Shown piece by piece: positions 10,778 through 23,473 of a stretch of DNA of 64,000 bases. Under the pieces are notes generated by a model. That model was not told the DNA's origin. It saw only the letters and a list, made by a program, of their open reading frames with translations, and searched no databases. The stretch is from NCBI RefSeq assembly GCF_001411555.2, contig NC_049912.1, positions 16,166,341 to 16,230,340 on the forward strand. The letters run 5' to 3'. Origin of the DNA: Juglans regia (lineage: Eukaryota; Streptophyta; Magnoliopsida; Fagales; Juglandaceae). Position 1 is the first letter of the stretch. Each line of letters opens with the position of its first letter. Both the position numbers and the translations under genes were made by a program.

Positions 10778-11409
10778 TCAGCCTTGTGCACCATCCTTTT
10801 TATTTTTCAAATCCCAGTTAATCTCTAGCTAGTTGCTCTTCGCCACACATGCACCTTATTTTCTTTCCCTCCCCATGTTCAGTAACGAAGCTAATGCCCA
10901 TCAAGCGGCAACAGCAACAACCGCTACCCTCCATGCATGTAAGTTCCGCAGCATGCATACACCCAACCCCCATCTCGCAGCAGCAAACCGAACGGAAAAA
11001 TTCCCTCGTACAAGCATATCTCTATATCTCTAGCCGCACCTTCCTCGACGTTCAGAAAATAAAAACCCGAACCAACCCCACACCTTTCTGCAGATATACC
11101 TCCAACCGTTTTCGTGCACGATGCCTCATTCCAACCTCCCATAACCACACACAATCTCTCAATCCCCATAGATTATCTTTGGTTTCCCCTTTCTTTCACC
11201 ACTCTTTCTATTTTTTTTCTCCTCTGTGTTTTGTGTCATTCGTCATAGTCTCAAGCTGCCATCTTCTCTTCCCTTCATGTTGTGGTCACCTGCCCTCTGC
11301 TTTATAACCCAACCAAAGCTTCTACCTTGGACGTTGGCCACCATGGAAACAACCTAGGCACACGGCTCAACGCAAGCAGAAGGACCTCAGTTACGGTTGA
11401 GCCGAAACA

Positions 11410-11742
11410 TAATAAGGCCGCAGATTCATCAGAATTACAAAACGACCTTGCCAACGCAACACCTACATGCATAGCTGTCTCTTTACAGAAAAAACAAACT
11501 CTCACTCATGGAATGCTCTAGAATTCTTGTGCATAACCATTTGTGATGAGGTGTACGATGGAGATCCAATCTTGAATTATGTTTGTTACGATTTGGCATT
11601 GCAATATTGCCTATAAAAGTTCTATTTCCTAGCACTATTGTATCAAGGAATTCTAATATACAGAATACACTTAAGAGAAGTTTTCTCTTCTTTCTGGTAT
11701 TTTGTCAAGCACATTACGTGCATTGTTTTCTGTTCTTCAATA
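11410..11742 (+). repeat. 5' LTR of the plus-strand copia
   Basis: It matches the 3' LTR over its full 333 bp without net gaps. CCTATAAAAG near 11611 is a likely TATA box. The inner edge is followed at once by the primer site. Confidence 0.9.
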
Positions 11743-11756
11743 TGGTGCCAGTAGCC
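11743..11756 (+). promoter_or_regulatory. primer binding site, degenerate
   Basis: TGGTGCCAGTAGCC directly follows the 5' LTR and looks like an altered copia tRNA-iMet site (TGGTATCAGAGCC). Confidence 0.65.
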
Positions 11757-11792
11757 TAAACTAGGACTCATGTCCAACCTTCCTGACCTATT

Positions 11793-12640
11793 ATGGCTTC
11801 TGATAAAACCACCTTTTCTTCCCCTCTCCCTTCCCCCTCCACCATCACTAACCTTGCCACAAATTTAGTTACGGTGAAACTAAACATCGACAACTATCTC
11901 CTTTGGAAAGCTCAGATCCTACCCTTTCTTAAAGGTCATCGCCTTTACGGCTACATCATGGCTCTATACCTTTGCCTCCATGGCCAACCAAACCCAGCTT
12001 TTACCCAATAGTCTCTTCAAGATCAGCTAATACTTTCGGCAATCAACTCTTCCTTGACTGATAATGTTCTTGCCCAAGTGCTTGAATGCTCTACTTCAAG
12101 TGCCGTTTGGAATACACTCTCTTCTTTGTTCTCTGCTCACTCAACTGCTCATGTGATGCAGACACAATTTCAGTTGGCCACCTTAAAGAAAGGCTCTAAA
12201 CCAATTTCATAGTATTTTAACAAAGCTACGACACTCTCTTCCTCTCTTAGTGCTGCGGGTCATCCCCTCTCTCCTTTGGAATTCAATATATACCTCTTAG
12301 CTGGTCTAGGTTTCGATTATGAATCAATTGTCACCTCCATTACAACTTGATCCAAACCACTCTCATCTGCTCAGGTTTTTAGCTGCCTCCTCAACCATGA
12401 GTCTAGACTAGCACATCAAACTCATTCTCTACTCTCTGCTAGTCCCATCTCAGCCAACTCGACCATCACTCAGACCTCATCTTCCACTTCAACCTCTAAT
12501 AGAGGTCGTGGTCATGGGAGGAAAGGCCGCGGTCGAGGTCGAGGTCATGGTCCTCCTACTCCTCACTCCAATTTCTTTACTCCAAATTCGTCTCAATGCC
12601 CAACATGCCAAGTTTGTCATAGGTCTGGTCACACAACCAT
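11793..12640 (+). pseudogene. copia gag, broken
   Basis: An ATG at 11793 (TTATGGCTTCTG context) opens a frame with NLVTVKLNIDNYLLWKAQIL and FLKGHRLYGYI, the gag N-terminus of this copia group (Retrotran_gag_2/UBN2 type). It stops at 12009, then continues in the same frame with HVMQTQFQLATLKKGS, an Arg/Gly-rich tract and CQVCHRSGHTTMSCYYQFDH, the CCHC zinc knuckle. In-frame stops at about 12009, 12210 and 12350 prevent translation. The product would be the particle protein. Confidence 0.85.
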
Positions 12641-14101
12641 GTCTTGCTACTATCAGTTTGATCATGCTTATCAAACCCCTCCTCCTTCTTCTATCCATGC
12701 CAACTATACTGCCTTCCCCACTGTTCCTCCCTCTGTCTCTCACTGGTTCGCGGATATTTTTGCTACTAATCACTGTACTCCTGATTTTGCTAATTTGAAT
12801 CTCAACTCCACTTCTTACGTTGGACCATATCAAGTTAGCATTGGTGATGGATCTGAACTTTCAAATCAAAACACTGACATGGCTAAGTTTTCTTCATCTT
12901 CTCTCAAATTTTTTCTTAAACACTTATTACATGTGCCTTCAATCACTCATAATCTGCTTTTTGTTAGACAGTTTTGTTGTGATAATGCTGTGTTTTTTGA
13001 ATTTCACTCTTGTGGTTTCTTTGTGAAGGATCTACATCCCAAGGAGGTACTTCTTCAAGGCCATGTTAAGGATGGGCTCTACGTACTTCAAGCTGATGCA
13101 GTGGCCAAACTGAAATCACCTCAGTCACCTATCCAACGCAATTCTCTTACTCAACCTCATGCACTACTTGGAGAACGTACAACATCTCAGATTTGTCATT
13201 ACTGCCTGGGTCACCCTAATCCACGGATCACCTCACTTACCATTAGAAATTTTCATTTAGCTACCTCTACAATTAAGTCATCTTTTGTGCGTCCTGCTTG
13301 TTTTCAAGCAAAGTCTCATGTTCTCCCTCATCCTCTCTCATCTTCTCGTTCATCTTTTCCATTTCAACTTTTGTTTTTAGATGTATAGGGACCAGCTCCT
13401 GTATTGTCCACCAAAAGTTTCAGATATTATCTTTCAATTGTAGATGACTTTACTAAATACATATGATTTTTTCCTTTACATGTTAAATCAGATGTTGTTG
13501 CAATTTTTCTTGCCTTCTTACGATATGTCAGTAACACCTTTTCTTCCAACGTTATATCAATTCAATCAGATTTTTTTTTTTTTTTTTGGGAGAATTTCAC
13601 CCACTTAATACTATCCTAAAACAATTCGGCATATCCCACAGAACTTCATGTCCACACTCTCATCCTCAAAATGGAAGTGAAGAGCGTCGTCATCGACATA
13701 TTGTCGAGACGGGACTCTCACTTCTAGCTCATTCATCCATGCCTACTAAATACTGGGTTGAGGCCTTCCAGACAGCTACATTCCTCATTAACAGAATGCC
13801 TTCCTCCCTCTTAAATCACATTTCTCCATTTCAGGCCCTATTCAAGCAGATACCATACTACTCCTTCTTACGTGTCTTTGGCTCTGCTTGCTGGCCAAAC
13901 TTAAGGCCTTATAACAAGCACAAAATTGATCTTCGTTCTCAACTCTATGTCTTCATGGGCTACACTCCTAATCACAAATCTTATAGTTGTCTTCATGTTC
14001 CTTCTGGTAGTGTGTATTTCTCTCGGGAAGTCAGGTTTGATGAATCCCATTTTCCATTTCCTTCCCATGCCATATCTTCACATTATGGGCCTTCCACTTA
14101 G
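12641..14101 (+). pseudogene. copia protease, pre-integrase and integrase, broken
   Basis: Open frame 12639-13388 holds the degraded protease region (HWFADIFATNH where W-DSGA or W-DTGA is expected, so the catalytic motif is lost), HVPSITHNLLFVRQFC, and the gag-pre-integrase zinc finger (CHYCLGHPN). A TAG at 13387 interrupts the integrase start. YLSIVDDFTKY follows, then a T-run at about 13571-13588 that shifts the frame. 13586-14101 carries HSHPQNGSEERRHRHIVET with the catalytic Glu and YWVEAFQTATFLINRMPS. Integrase would insert the DNA copy. Confidence 0.85.
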
Positions 14102-16071
14102 CCCAATCCTTCACAAGCCATCTCCTTACCACTCATCTCCTTTATTCCTTCACATCCTCAGCCCACAAATACCCAGCCCACTAATTCCACCACCCAATCC
14201 AATAACTCGGCAGATACACAAACCCAACTTATTTCCTCTCCAACTCAGTCCACATCCTCACCCACTAGAACCTTCTCGTCTTCTCTCGTGAGTTGTTCCT
14301 CTTGTCCTTCGTCAACTTCCTCTTCAAGCCATACTCCTAATTTTCTTCCGCTACCATCTACCTCAACATTGGTACTCCCACCTTTTGCCGTCTCCTCTCC
14401 CCATCCAATTATCACATGGTCTAAAACCAACACTCATTGTCCCCTTGTGCGCACCGATGGCACCATTCCTTGGCCAAACCCTAAGTCAGCTTCCCTCACC
14501 ATCTCTGAATCATCTCTCATTCCTGAAGAACCCTCATGCTATATAGAAGCAGCCAAATACCGTGAGTGGTGTGATGCAATGACCGCTGAATTTCATGCCC
14601 TTCTCCAAACCCAAACTTGGGATCTTGTACCTTCCCCTCACTTCAATATCCTTGGTTCCAAATGGGTTCTCAAGACTAAAAGGAAAGCTAATGGCACCCT
14701 TGAGAGACAAAAAGCTCGTCTCGTTGCTAAAGGGTTTCATCAATAACCTGGTCTTGATTACTTAGAAACCTTCAATCTCATTGTCAAACCTGTTACTATT
14801 CGACTTCTTCTCTCCATCGATGTAACCAGAAACTGGCCCCTTCATCAGCTTGATATATAGAATGCCTTCTTGCACGGCGACTTGGAGGAGGATGTATATA
14901 TGCATCAACCTGTCGGGTTCGTGAATCCTGACTTCCCTCACCACATCTGTAAGTTACGAAAGTCCATTTACGGTTTGAAGCAAGCCCCTAGGGCTTGGTT
15001 CTCCAAACTGAGCTCCAAATTATTTTCCTTAGGTTTTCATGCTTCTGTTTCTGATTCTTCCTTGTTTATCCTCTCTACTGGTTCTAATTCTATTTACATT
15101 CTCAATTATGTCAATGAAATTATAGTGACTGCTTCTAAAATCTCCTTGATTCATGATTTTATTACTTCTCTTCGTGGTAACTTTCCTGTTAAGGTTCTTG
15201 GCATGTTACATTTTTTTTTTGGGTGTTGAGATTTCTCATACAACCTCTGGTTTGTTTATGTCATAGACCCGTTACATTTCCGATCTCTTACGAAAAACCA
15301 ACATGCACAAGTCTAAACTTGTGTCTATCCCTATGTGTGCCACTGTTAAACTTTCGGGTCTTGATGGGCCTTCATTTGAAGACCCACAGCTTTATCGCAT
15401 TGCTGTAGGTAGTCTCCAATATCTTTCATTTGCACGACCTGACCTTTCATTTGCCGTCAATAAAGTGTGCCAATTCATGCACTCACCTCGTGTCTCTCAT
15501 TGGCAGGCTGTCAAGCATATTTTACACTATCTTCGTCTCACTCCTACTTTTGGTCTTTATTTTTCACCATCCTCTTCCTTTAATCTTACTGCCTTCTTGG
15601 ATGCCGATTGGGAGGGGTGTCCAGATGATTGAAAATCAACCGACAGTTTTTGCATATATTTTGGCTCTTACTTGATCTCTTGGGACTCTAAGAAACAGTC
15701 CACTGTAGCTCGTTCATCCACTGAGGCTGAATACAAAGTTGTGGCTAATACCACATGTGAACTACTTTGGATTTAGTCCCTCTTAAAAGAACCAGCTATT
15801 TCTTTAATTGATCAACCAACCTTGTGGTGTGACAATTTAGTGGCCATTTACTTGTCTTTTAATCCTGTGTTACATTCAAGAACTAAACATGTTGAACTTG
15901 ATTTTCACTTTGAAAGAGAAAGGGTTGCAGCTAAAACTCTCAAAGCTGCATTTGTTTCAAGTAAAAAGATCAAGTGGCTGACATTCTCACAAAGCCTTTA
16001 TCTTTAATTCATTACAATCTGCTCCGGTCAGCTCTCACTATCTGCCCTGTGCCATTTGAATCGAGGGGTAC
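14102..16071 (+). pseudogene. copia RT and RNase H, broken
   Basis: After a Pro/Ser-rich linker, RT begins at about 14540 (EAAKYREWCDAMTAEFHALLQ, KARLVAKGFHQ). It continues after a stop with HQLDIxNAFLHGDL and SIYGLKQAPRAWFSKL. The catalytic box at 15107-15118 is YVNE instead of YVDD, so both active-site aspartates are replaced. RNase H follows at 15303-16013 (RPDLSFAVNKVCQFMHSP, SWDSKKQSTVARSSTEAEY, DILTKPLS). Several stops and a T-run frameshift near 15210 break it. A purine-rich stretch (ATCGAGGGG) just before the 3' LTR is the likely polypurine tract. Confidence 0.87.
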
Positions 16072-16404
16072 TAATAAGGCTGCAAATTCATCAGAATTAC
16101 AAAAAGACCTTGCCAACACAACACCTACATGCAGAGCTGTCTCTTTACAGAAATAACAAACTCTCACTCATGGAATGCTCTAGAATTCTTATGCATAACA
16201 GAATGTGATGAGGTGTACGATGGAGATCCAATCTTGTATTATGTTTGTTATGATTTGGCATTGCAATACTGCCTATAAAAGCTATGTTTCCTAGCACTGT
16301 TGTATCAAGGAATTCTAATATACAGAATACACTTAAGAGAAATTTTCTCTTCTTTCTAGTATTTTGTCAAGCACATTATGTACATTGTTTTCTGTTCTTC
16401 AATA
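16072..16404 (+). repeat. 3' LTR of the plus-strand copia
   Basis: Direct repeat of 11410-11742, same length, about 93% identical by hand count. Confidence 0.9.
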
Positions 16405-18223
16405 AAATAGAGCACCCACTCTCTCAAACTTTCCCCCCTATGTTGGGTTCCTCTTGGTTTTCCTCTTCTCATCTCTCTGCCATCACTGCCCTTACAAGCC
16501 AGATGGTTGCAGGTCGCCGTTGTTGCTCAACCAACAGACTACTTCCCATGGCCGAATTACCGCAACAACCCTTGCCCTACACCACAAAAAAAAGAAAAAA
16601 AAAAGAAAAAGAAGAAGAACAGAGCATGGTTCTCTTAAATACATCTTCCATGCTAGCCGCACAGTCACTTGCCATCCGTGCGCCGTAGCCCAGCCATGAA
16701 CCCGCAAGAGGAGCCACCCCAGATCACCGGCAAGACTCCATGGTCGGACTACAGCCCCCACGTTACATGTTCCATAACTCCCTCTCCCACTTTCTCTCAG
16801 ATTATTTATATATATATATATATCTCTTTCTCTCTCTCATTGCTCTTCAGCCAAGTCGTACACTGTAGATCTAGTCCAGCTACCACTTCCGTCGTCCCTG
16901 GCCTCCCCTCTCGGTGAGTATGGACAGATCCTTCCGCAAGGTTTGAATCTGGAAGTTATAATCTCATAGTTCTTTCTTTGTTGTGACCATGCATGCTTTA
17001 TCCAAAGAGCCCATGTATATATTTTTATTTCCCTAAACACCCTTGTCATTAGATGGTCCATAGGGCATATTCTTATATTAAACTTGATTTCACAGAAAAT
17101 ATTTAAAGTCTTTAATTATATTACCTGGCATTAATTTTATGGTTTGATTTTGGTAGAAAATTGTAAGTGTTTAAAATTATTTTTTTAAACACATTAGGCC
17201 TATTATATGAAATAAATCTTGGATAGTTTTAAATTAGATATGATTAGTAATTTACGATGATATTTAATATAAGTATTATTAAGAATATTTTATGAATTAA
17301 TATTGTTTAAGAAATTTATGACTTCCTACTAGATTATATGTTGGCAGTATTAAATTTGTGTTTTAATAATAGTTTATAGAGATATGAGTTTTAATTATGA
17401 TTATGTTAATTTTCGAAATGAGTTTAAGTTATTTTGCCATATTTGATAAAATTATATTATAATAAGTTAAGATTATTTTTTAATGATAATATATTTATTA
17501 GATTTCTGATAACTATACAATTATCAAAGCCATTTTCATAGTATGAATTTAAGTAGATGGAGAGTTTTAGCATTTCTTTTAGAAGTTTAGTAATGTTTAG
17601 TATTTCGTATAGGTGACGATTGGTATTTATTCGGCAAGATTGTGGAAAGATTCAGAAAAGCTAAAAAGTCCAGGTAAGCAGGGTTCTTATGCTAGATTTG
17701 CATAAAAAGAAATGAACTGACGTTGGTTTGTAAAAATGTGCATGTTGTTTTAAAAAGAAAATATGAAAAGCAACCTTAGTATATGTTTTGCATTCACTCA
17801 TGAGATATGTATGAAAGAGAAAAAAAATACTTTTGACATGAATAGTGCATATATGAGCAATATGTGACATATTTCTAAATATGCAAAAGAGCGAATATGA
17901 TATATGTGAATTTTTGAACATATGATATGAAAAGGATTTGGATCTGTTTTTAATCAAATGGAAATAATATGAATATGTTCGGCACATGGTTTGATATAAT
18001 ATGGATATGGTTCTGATATGCTGATACTAGTTCACATAATATGGTTGGTACAAACATGATATGATATGAGTGCACCCACTTTGGAAACAAAGTGGTCTTT
18101 TTTGTGTTCTTTCATTTATGCACACTCGGGACTCCGAAAATGAGTAATGAGAAGTTTCACAATACGATACTGTCTGGTTTGGCCATCGGGAATAGCACAA
18201 CCCTACCACGGAGGTTAAATATA

Positions 18224-18262
18224 GTATATGATATGATATGATACGATATGATATGATATGAT
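18224..18262. repeat. GATAT-type microsatellite in LTR-1
   Basis: About seven copies of a GATAT/GATAC unit. LTR-2 and LTR-3 have only short traces (GATATGATAAG, GATATAATATGATAAG) at the same place. Confidence 0.8.
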
Positions 18263-18874
18263 AAGATAAAGATGTTCAGTTATATTATGCCAAAGCATTT
18301 TTTAATATGAAATTGGTTTTTGAATATAAAAATGGTTTTTGAATATGAATAGTTGGTTTTTGAGTATGAAAAAAATTGAAAAGTTGTTCTGATTTTCTGA
18401 TAACATGTTTCTGAGATCTGCATATGAAAATGAAATGTTTCGTTCTTGCATACCGAACTTTCAGAAAAGGCTCATGTTTACATACTAGTATATGATCTCT
18501 GCTTACTAAATTGTTGATAATTTACCTCTTATCTCCATAACATTTTTCAGATAACTTTGATGATACAACTGGGGATCAAGACTATAAATCATGTATAAGG
18601 CTACGTGAGCATAGTGGGGTTATGTAAAACGAGGGTACTTTGGTTATCTCAGCATTTTATGCAATAGTTCTGTTTTACATTGTCGATTGGGTATTTTGGA
18701 AGGTTGAGGTTTATTTTGAGATTTTGTGATGTTTTAGATTATTCATTTTGGAGTAGTTGATTTGAAACAGTGAGTTGTATGTGTCATTGAAAACTTTAGA
18801 GTGTATATGATTGAGACATGATTTTTGAGTGACAAGTAGTAACTCTCCGACTTATCCGGGATCGTGACGTTACA

Positions 18875-19077
18875 TTTAGGTACTACAAGGGTCTTGTGAG
18901 TGTTTCTAAATTAGCTGTAACAAACTAAATTTCTATAGTGAATTTCAGGTGGTAACTTAAATAGTCTAGTATAATTGAAAAAAACCTATTCACCCCTTTA
19001 GGTATTGTGTTAGGTTAGAACAACTAGTTTTTTACTAGTATTATTATATATTAGTATTACATGTACTATAATGTTAT
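18875..19077. other. older flank between LTR-1 and LTR-2
   Basis: It joins, across LTR-1, to the sequence ending GCCAGATTTAG at 10521. It contains AAACCTATTCACCCC, a motif I have met in plant copia leaders, so it may be old copia debris. No gene. Confidence 0.35.
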
Positions 19078-20310
19078 TGTAATATCCCGTATTTTAGTGT
19101 ATTTTTTTTTATTTTATGTGGAAGATTTTTTTTAATTAATTTAAATATTATTGTTCTTGTTTTAAAATTTATTGAATTTTCTCGTTGGATTTATTTTATA
19201 ATTATTAAGTTGTGAAATTTTACTTTGATGTGCTTTGGTGATATTAATTAGTGTTTGTTTTTAAATTTGTTTTTTTGCTTTAATGAATAATTTTATTGTT
19301 GGACTTTAATTATTATTGTTTTATTTATTTATTTTATTTTCCCACGCACGGCACTACCCACGTCTTTTTCTTTTCAAACTTTAGGGTTTTTTTTATCAAC
19401 TATATAGATACACATTTTTCATCTTAGACTTGGAAAACTACCCTGTGCCGCCGCTACCACCAGCCTCCAGAGTTCACCATCGTGCAGCCCCTCCTACTTC
19501 GATGCCAACCTCCATCTCCACGCACGTAAAACTGACGCCCAGTAAACGTCCACCACCAAGGCTCAACGCCTCACTGTGCGCCATCACCTCCGTCACGGCC
19601 TCAGCCGCAGTAACGTGCCATTACCGTGAGAACGTCCCACTCATACGTGGAGGTCAGCAACCGCAGGCAACCATTGCACCACGTGAGACGCTGAGCATGC
19701 AGATCGCACGGCAAGAGACTCGCCCGCGCACGGCCAAAAGCCAACCTGCATCTTCACGGTTTTACCCAACCGTCTCATGGAAAACGTAGCCTCCCAAGGA
19801 GGTCAAGTCGCCGCATGCTCCTCCTCAACGCTGCCATACGCCGCCATCGTGACCCAGCCGTGAACCCACCAGTGTAGCCTTCGATAGCCATCCCGCAAGC
19901 CTCTGTTTTTCACTCCCGAAACAGAGGATGTTTTTCCTCCTACCTTGAGCCATTACAACCACTAACCACCGAGAGCTCCTTCACGTTGCGGCTCTAGAAA
20001 CCGCCAGCGAAGTTTTCCGTCACCCCTGGTCCGCCTCTTGTGACCCCCGCCGCACGGTAATCTCCCTCTCTATTTTCTCTCTCACGTTCGGCTTGCTCTC
20101 CTGTAAGCTCTCTCTCTCTCCGTTATCTCTCTCACTGTGCTTCTCTCTCTCTCTTTCTCGTCCAGTGCATAGCCATCGAGTGCACCACCTCCCGTCGCGC
20201 ACTGCACCGTCGCACTTTACCATCTCGGTGAGTCCCTGCCGCCGCTGCAATTTTTTCCTTTTATTCTTTTGTATGTTTATCGTTTGTTTTATGTATAGGG
20301 TGTTTTTATA

Positions 20311-20313
20311 TAG

Positions 20314-20365
<52 letters not shown>

Positions 20366-20371
20366 TTATAT
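20311..20371. repeat. (TA)n(TG)n compound microsatellite
   Basis: About 11 TA followed by about 14 TG dinucleotides within LTR-2, just after its first donor-like site. Confidence 0.95.
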
Positions 20372-21343
20372 GTAAAGTTTTAACGTGGGTACTTACTAGT
20401 TCTAACCTAATATTTATATATGGAAAGTTTCCGGTTTTAGTTTTCGAGTGAGAAGTTTTTTTGTTGAGTTTATATTTAAATAGGATTTTGTTTTAAGTTT
20501 CAATAAATATTATATTGTATTTTGATAATATTGTTAGTTAAAGTAAGTAAATCTATTTTTCTTAAGAGGTGAGTTTTTCATGAATTATTTTAGGAAAACT
20601 TTAGCAACCATTGTATTCTTTTTATTTATAAAATATTGTTGGTATTTTAGATATTTTGAATATTAATTTTTATTGAGTTCTATAATTATCATAATACTTA
20701 TTCGATAAATTTTCTTCTTCAGTACGAATTCGATTAAGTGGATATTGATGGTCTTAGAAAATGTTGCTATTTTAGGTATTATGAGAATTTTAGGTTTTGA
20801 GGTTCTTAAAATAGGTTCTTTTAGCATTTTTAAGTTTAAATATCGAAATACGTGGTTGGTTGGAAATTTATGGAAGTTACGTGATTATTTTATAGGTGAC
20901 GATTAATATTTGTTCGGCATTTTTGAGGAAAATTTTGAAAAGCTAAGAAGTCCAGGTAAGCAGAGTTCCTATGCTAGACTTTGTATTAAATAAAATGAAC
21001 TGAGGTCCTTTTTGAAAAATGTGCATGTTTTGCTACGAAAAGAAATCTAAAAACAACCTCAGATATTTGTTCTGCATTACTCATGAGATTCTGTTTAAGA
21101 AGAAAGTATTTTCTGTCATGACTGGTGTAGACATGAGCTTATTTGTGACATTCTGTTTCTGAACTTTAAAAAAAGGAGAGCGAATATGAAATTTAGTGCA
21201 TAAAATATGTTTTGTGATCTGATTCTGTTCTGTTCTGAAGATGTTATGTACTTTGTTATGATGTGGCATCTGAAAAACCTTTGGCATGACTTTCTGATTC
21301 TGATTTTGATATGGTGATTCTAATTCTGTTTTGCTCTAATATG

Positions 21344-21466
21344 TGGCCCTGTCACGAGATACAATAGTGACCTATGGCCCTGTCACGGGATATAATAGTG
21401 ACCTTTGGCCTTGTCATGAGAGATAATAGTGACCTCTGGCCCGCCACAGGATATAATAGTGGTTTT
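21344..21466. repeat. 31-bp minisatellite, four units (LTR-2)
   Basis: Units start at 21344, 21375, 21406 and 21437, each TGGCCCTGTCACGRGATA followed by CAATAGTGACCT or a variant. LTR-3 has a homologous array; LTR-1 does not. Confidence 0.9.
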
Positions 21467-22063
21467 CTATTCTGAGTGCAATCGCTTTGGTAACACGGTG
21501 ATTTATGTTCTGCTTGGCTTTCTGCAGGATGCATAACCCTACCACGGGGGTTAAACATGGTCTCTGTTATGATATGATAAGACGAAGATGTTCAGTCATG
21601 TTGTGTCAAAGGAGTCTATGAATATAAAAAGTTGGTTTCTAAATATGAAATATTTGAAAAGTCGCTCTGATTTTTTGATAATATGTATTTTTTTGAGATT
21701 TGCATATTGATACTGAAATGTTTTATTTCTGCATTCTGAACTTTGTGAAAATGCTTATGTTTACACATTAGTATATGTCCTCTACTTACTAAGTTGTTGA
21801 TAACTCATCCCTTATCTCCAATTATTTTTTGGATGATTTTTGAATAGACCAGCTAAGGATCAGGATTATGGAGTATCGGTGAGATGATTATTTAAGCATA
21901 GTGGATTACTCATAGAAGATTTTTGAGAAATGGTGGATTTTATTAAGAGGCTTTGTAGTATTCTGATGACGTTATATTTTGGAGTCTATAAATGTATTGA
22001 TGAATTGTGAGTTTTAAGTTATAGGGAGTAACTCTTCGATCCCTGCGGGACCGGGGCGTTACA

Positions 22064-23473
22064 GTTATTATATATTATTATAAATAGACTTGTACTATAA
22101 GATATAAATACAATTGTTAGTATTTATACTTGTACTATAGTATCAATTATTGACAATTACATATTATTATAGTATAGTACTAAATGTTATTGACTCATTA
22201 TACTTGTACTAAAGTGTTTAATTACATGTTATTACATTTGTTTCTAACTTATTTCTAATTTAATTATATACTAGATTTAGTATTATATGTTATTATACTA
22301 GTGTTATTTGATATGTGCGATTTTTATGTGATTTTTATTATTATTTTATTTATGAAAAGTTTCAGTTTTTCTTCAATTCTATTGATTTTATTTTATTTCT
22401 ATATATCTTTCTTTATTTTCTTGGATTTGAAGGAATGAGAAGATTGAGTGAGAAATGAGAGCATTTTGGTACAAAAGAAGAGACTACAAATCTAGATCGA
22501 TGAGAGGTGACGAGATCTGAAGAGAGGCGAGGAGACCGAATGGCGACCAGAATTGGCAGAAGAGTTTGGCGATGAGCGAGATATTTTACCTCCTGGGTGA
22601 GAAGGCTTGGCAATGAGACTCCGAGTGGTTAGATTGGGCGACCAGTCTAAACAACAAATTAAAAAGACAACCTAAACGACATCATAGGCAACAACTAAGC
22701 CAAGGCAAGCAGCTTTACTGCTAGGTAGGTTGGCGATAGGAGTTTTTCAACTCAGTCAGGAGCCTTACATATTGGCCATTGGGCGATGAGATTAGTTATA
22801 TTCAGCGCACATGGCATCTACCCAGTGAGACCCTTCCAAGTTCCGCAAACAATATTCTGACCACCAAATTTTCATGAACTCCAGAAATCAAACCACTTAT
22901 TACTAAATCTTCAATTTTAGATAATCTCGTTATTCTTGGAATAATTTTCTTTTATGTTGATATTTATCTTTAAAAACTATTTTCCATAACTTTAGGCTAG
23001 ATTGTAACCACATTTATCTTATTTCCGGATTTGAATTTTAACATCTATTTAATCCCAACTTGTGGGATGAATAGAGAAGAGTCTGAGTTTTAGAATCCAA
23101 TAGTCCAAAAGATTTTCTTTTAGTTTTCTTTCGAGGAGACAGATCTGGGGAACAGAGGCAAGAGTCGCATGCTTCATCAATCAACTCCAAAGAAGAACAC
23201 TAGTTCTATCATTTTTGTTTTCCATTTTATTATGAACTAATTTTATTTACTAGAGCTTTGATGTAGTCTAGCCTTGAATACATAATTTATATTCTATGTT
23301 ATTTTATTTTTAATATTTTCATCATTAAGTGTTTATTCCTTGTTCTTAATGCTTACAATTTTCTAGCTAATTATTGTTCAATCTATTGAATCGCATTGAG
23401 ACCAAGAGGTGATTTGTGACTAGAGCTCTAGGATTAAGCACTATTAGTTGAGCAAAAGTAGAGATACTTTACT
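22064..23473. other. AT-rich flank and non-coding gypsy-like DNA
   Basis: 22064-22330 has repeated CTTGTACTATA motifs and continues the sequence left of LTR-2. From about 22390 a G-rich stretch (GAGAGGCGAGGAGACCG, GGCGACCAG) looks like decayed retroelement leader or spacer rather than a gene. No long frame makes sense as protein. Confidence 0.4.

Larger units (their letters stand above)
11410..16404 (+). mobile_element. Ty1/copia retrotransposon with both LTRs, inserted in LTR-1
   Basis: Two 333-bp direct repeats (11410-11742 and 16072-16404) enclose gag, protease, integrase, RT and RNase H in copia order on the plus strand. By hand count the LTRs differ at about 22 of 333 sites, so the insertion is younger than its LTR-1 host. 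The flanks AAACA (left) and AAATA (right) are a plausible 5-bp duplication with one change. The LTRs start TAATAAGG and end TTCTTCAATA rather than TG...CA, so the true edges may differ by a few bases. The internal region has stops in every domain. Confidence 0.9.
10522..18874 (+). repeat. solo LTR-1, interrupted by a copia element
   Basis: It begins TGTAACATC and ends GTGACGTTACA, and is flanked by the 5-bp duplication TTTAG (10517-10521 and 18875-18879). Removing the copia insertion (11410-16404) leaves about 3358 bp, close to its relatives LTR-2 and LTR-3. Long blocks align with them: the donor GTGAGT at 16914, the block ATAG-GTGACGATT...CCAG-GTAAGCAG at 17607-17680, the CCCTACCACGG block near 18200 and the CTCCGACTTATCCGGG terminus. 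No coding region of the parent element remains. A (GATAT)-type microsatellite occurs at 18224-18262. Gypsy affiliation is inferred from the TGTAA...TTACA ends and the LTR length. Confidence 0.85.
19078..22063 (+). repeat. solo LTR-2
   Basis: It starts TGTAATATCCCG, ends GGGGCGTTACA and is flanked by the exact 5-bp duplication GTTAT (19073-19077 and 22064-22068); length 2986 bp. It aligns with LTR-1 and LTR-3 along its length. A TATATAGA at 19401 precedes a GC-rich, ATG-containing block (19430-19900) and CT-rich DNA up to a GTGAGT donor at 20228. The 119-codon ORF at 19430-19789 is not conserved in the sister LTRs and is probably not a protein. The perfect duplication and absence of internal element sequence mark it as a solo LTR left by LTR-LTR recombination. 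Confidence 0.88.

Noticed and set aside
10849..11307. 152-codon ORF in the first part of LTR-1
   Set aside because: Same reason: unconserved, low-complexity LTR leader sequence.
19430..19789. 119-codon ORF in LTR-2 as a gene
   Set aside because: It is Pro/Thr-rich without a domain and is absent from LTR-1 and LTR-3 at the same position.
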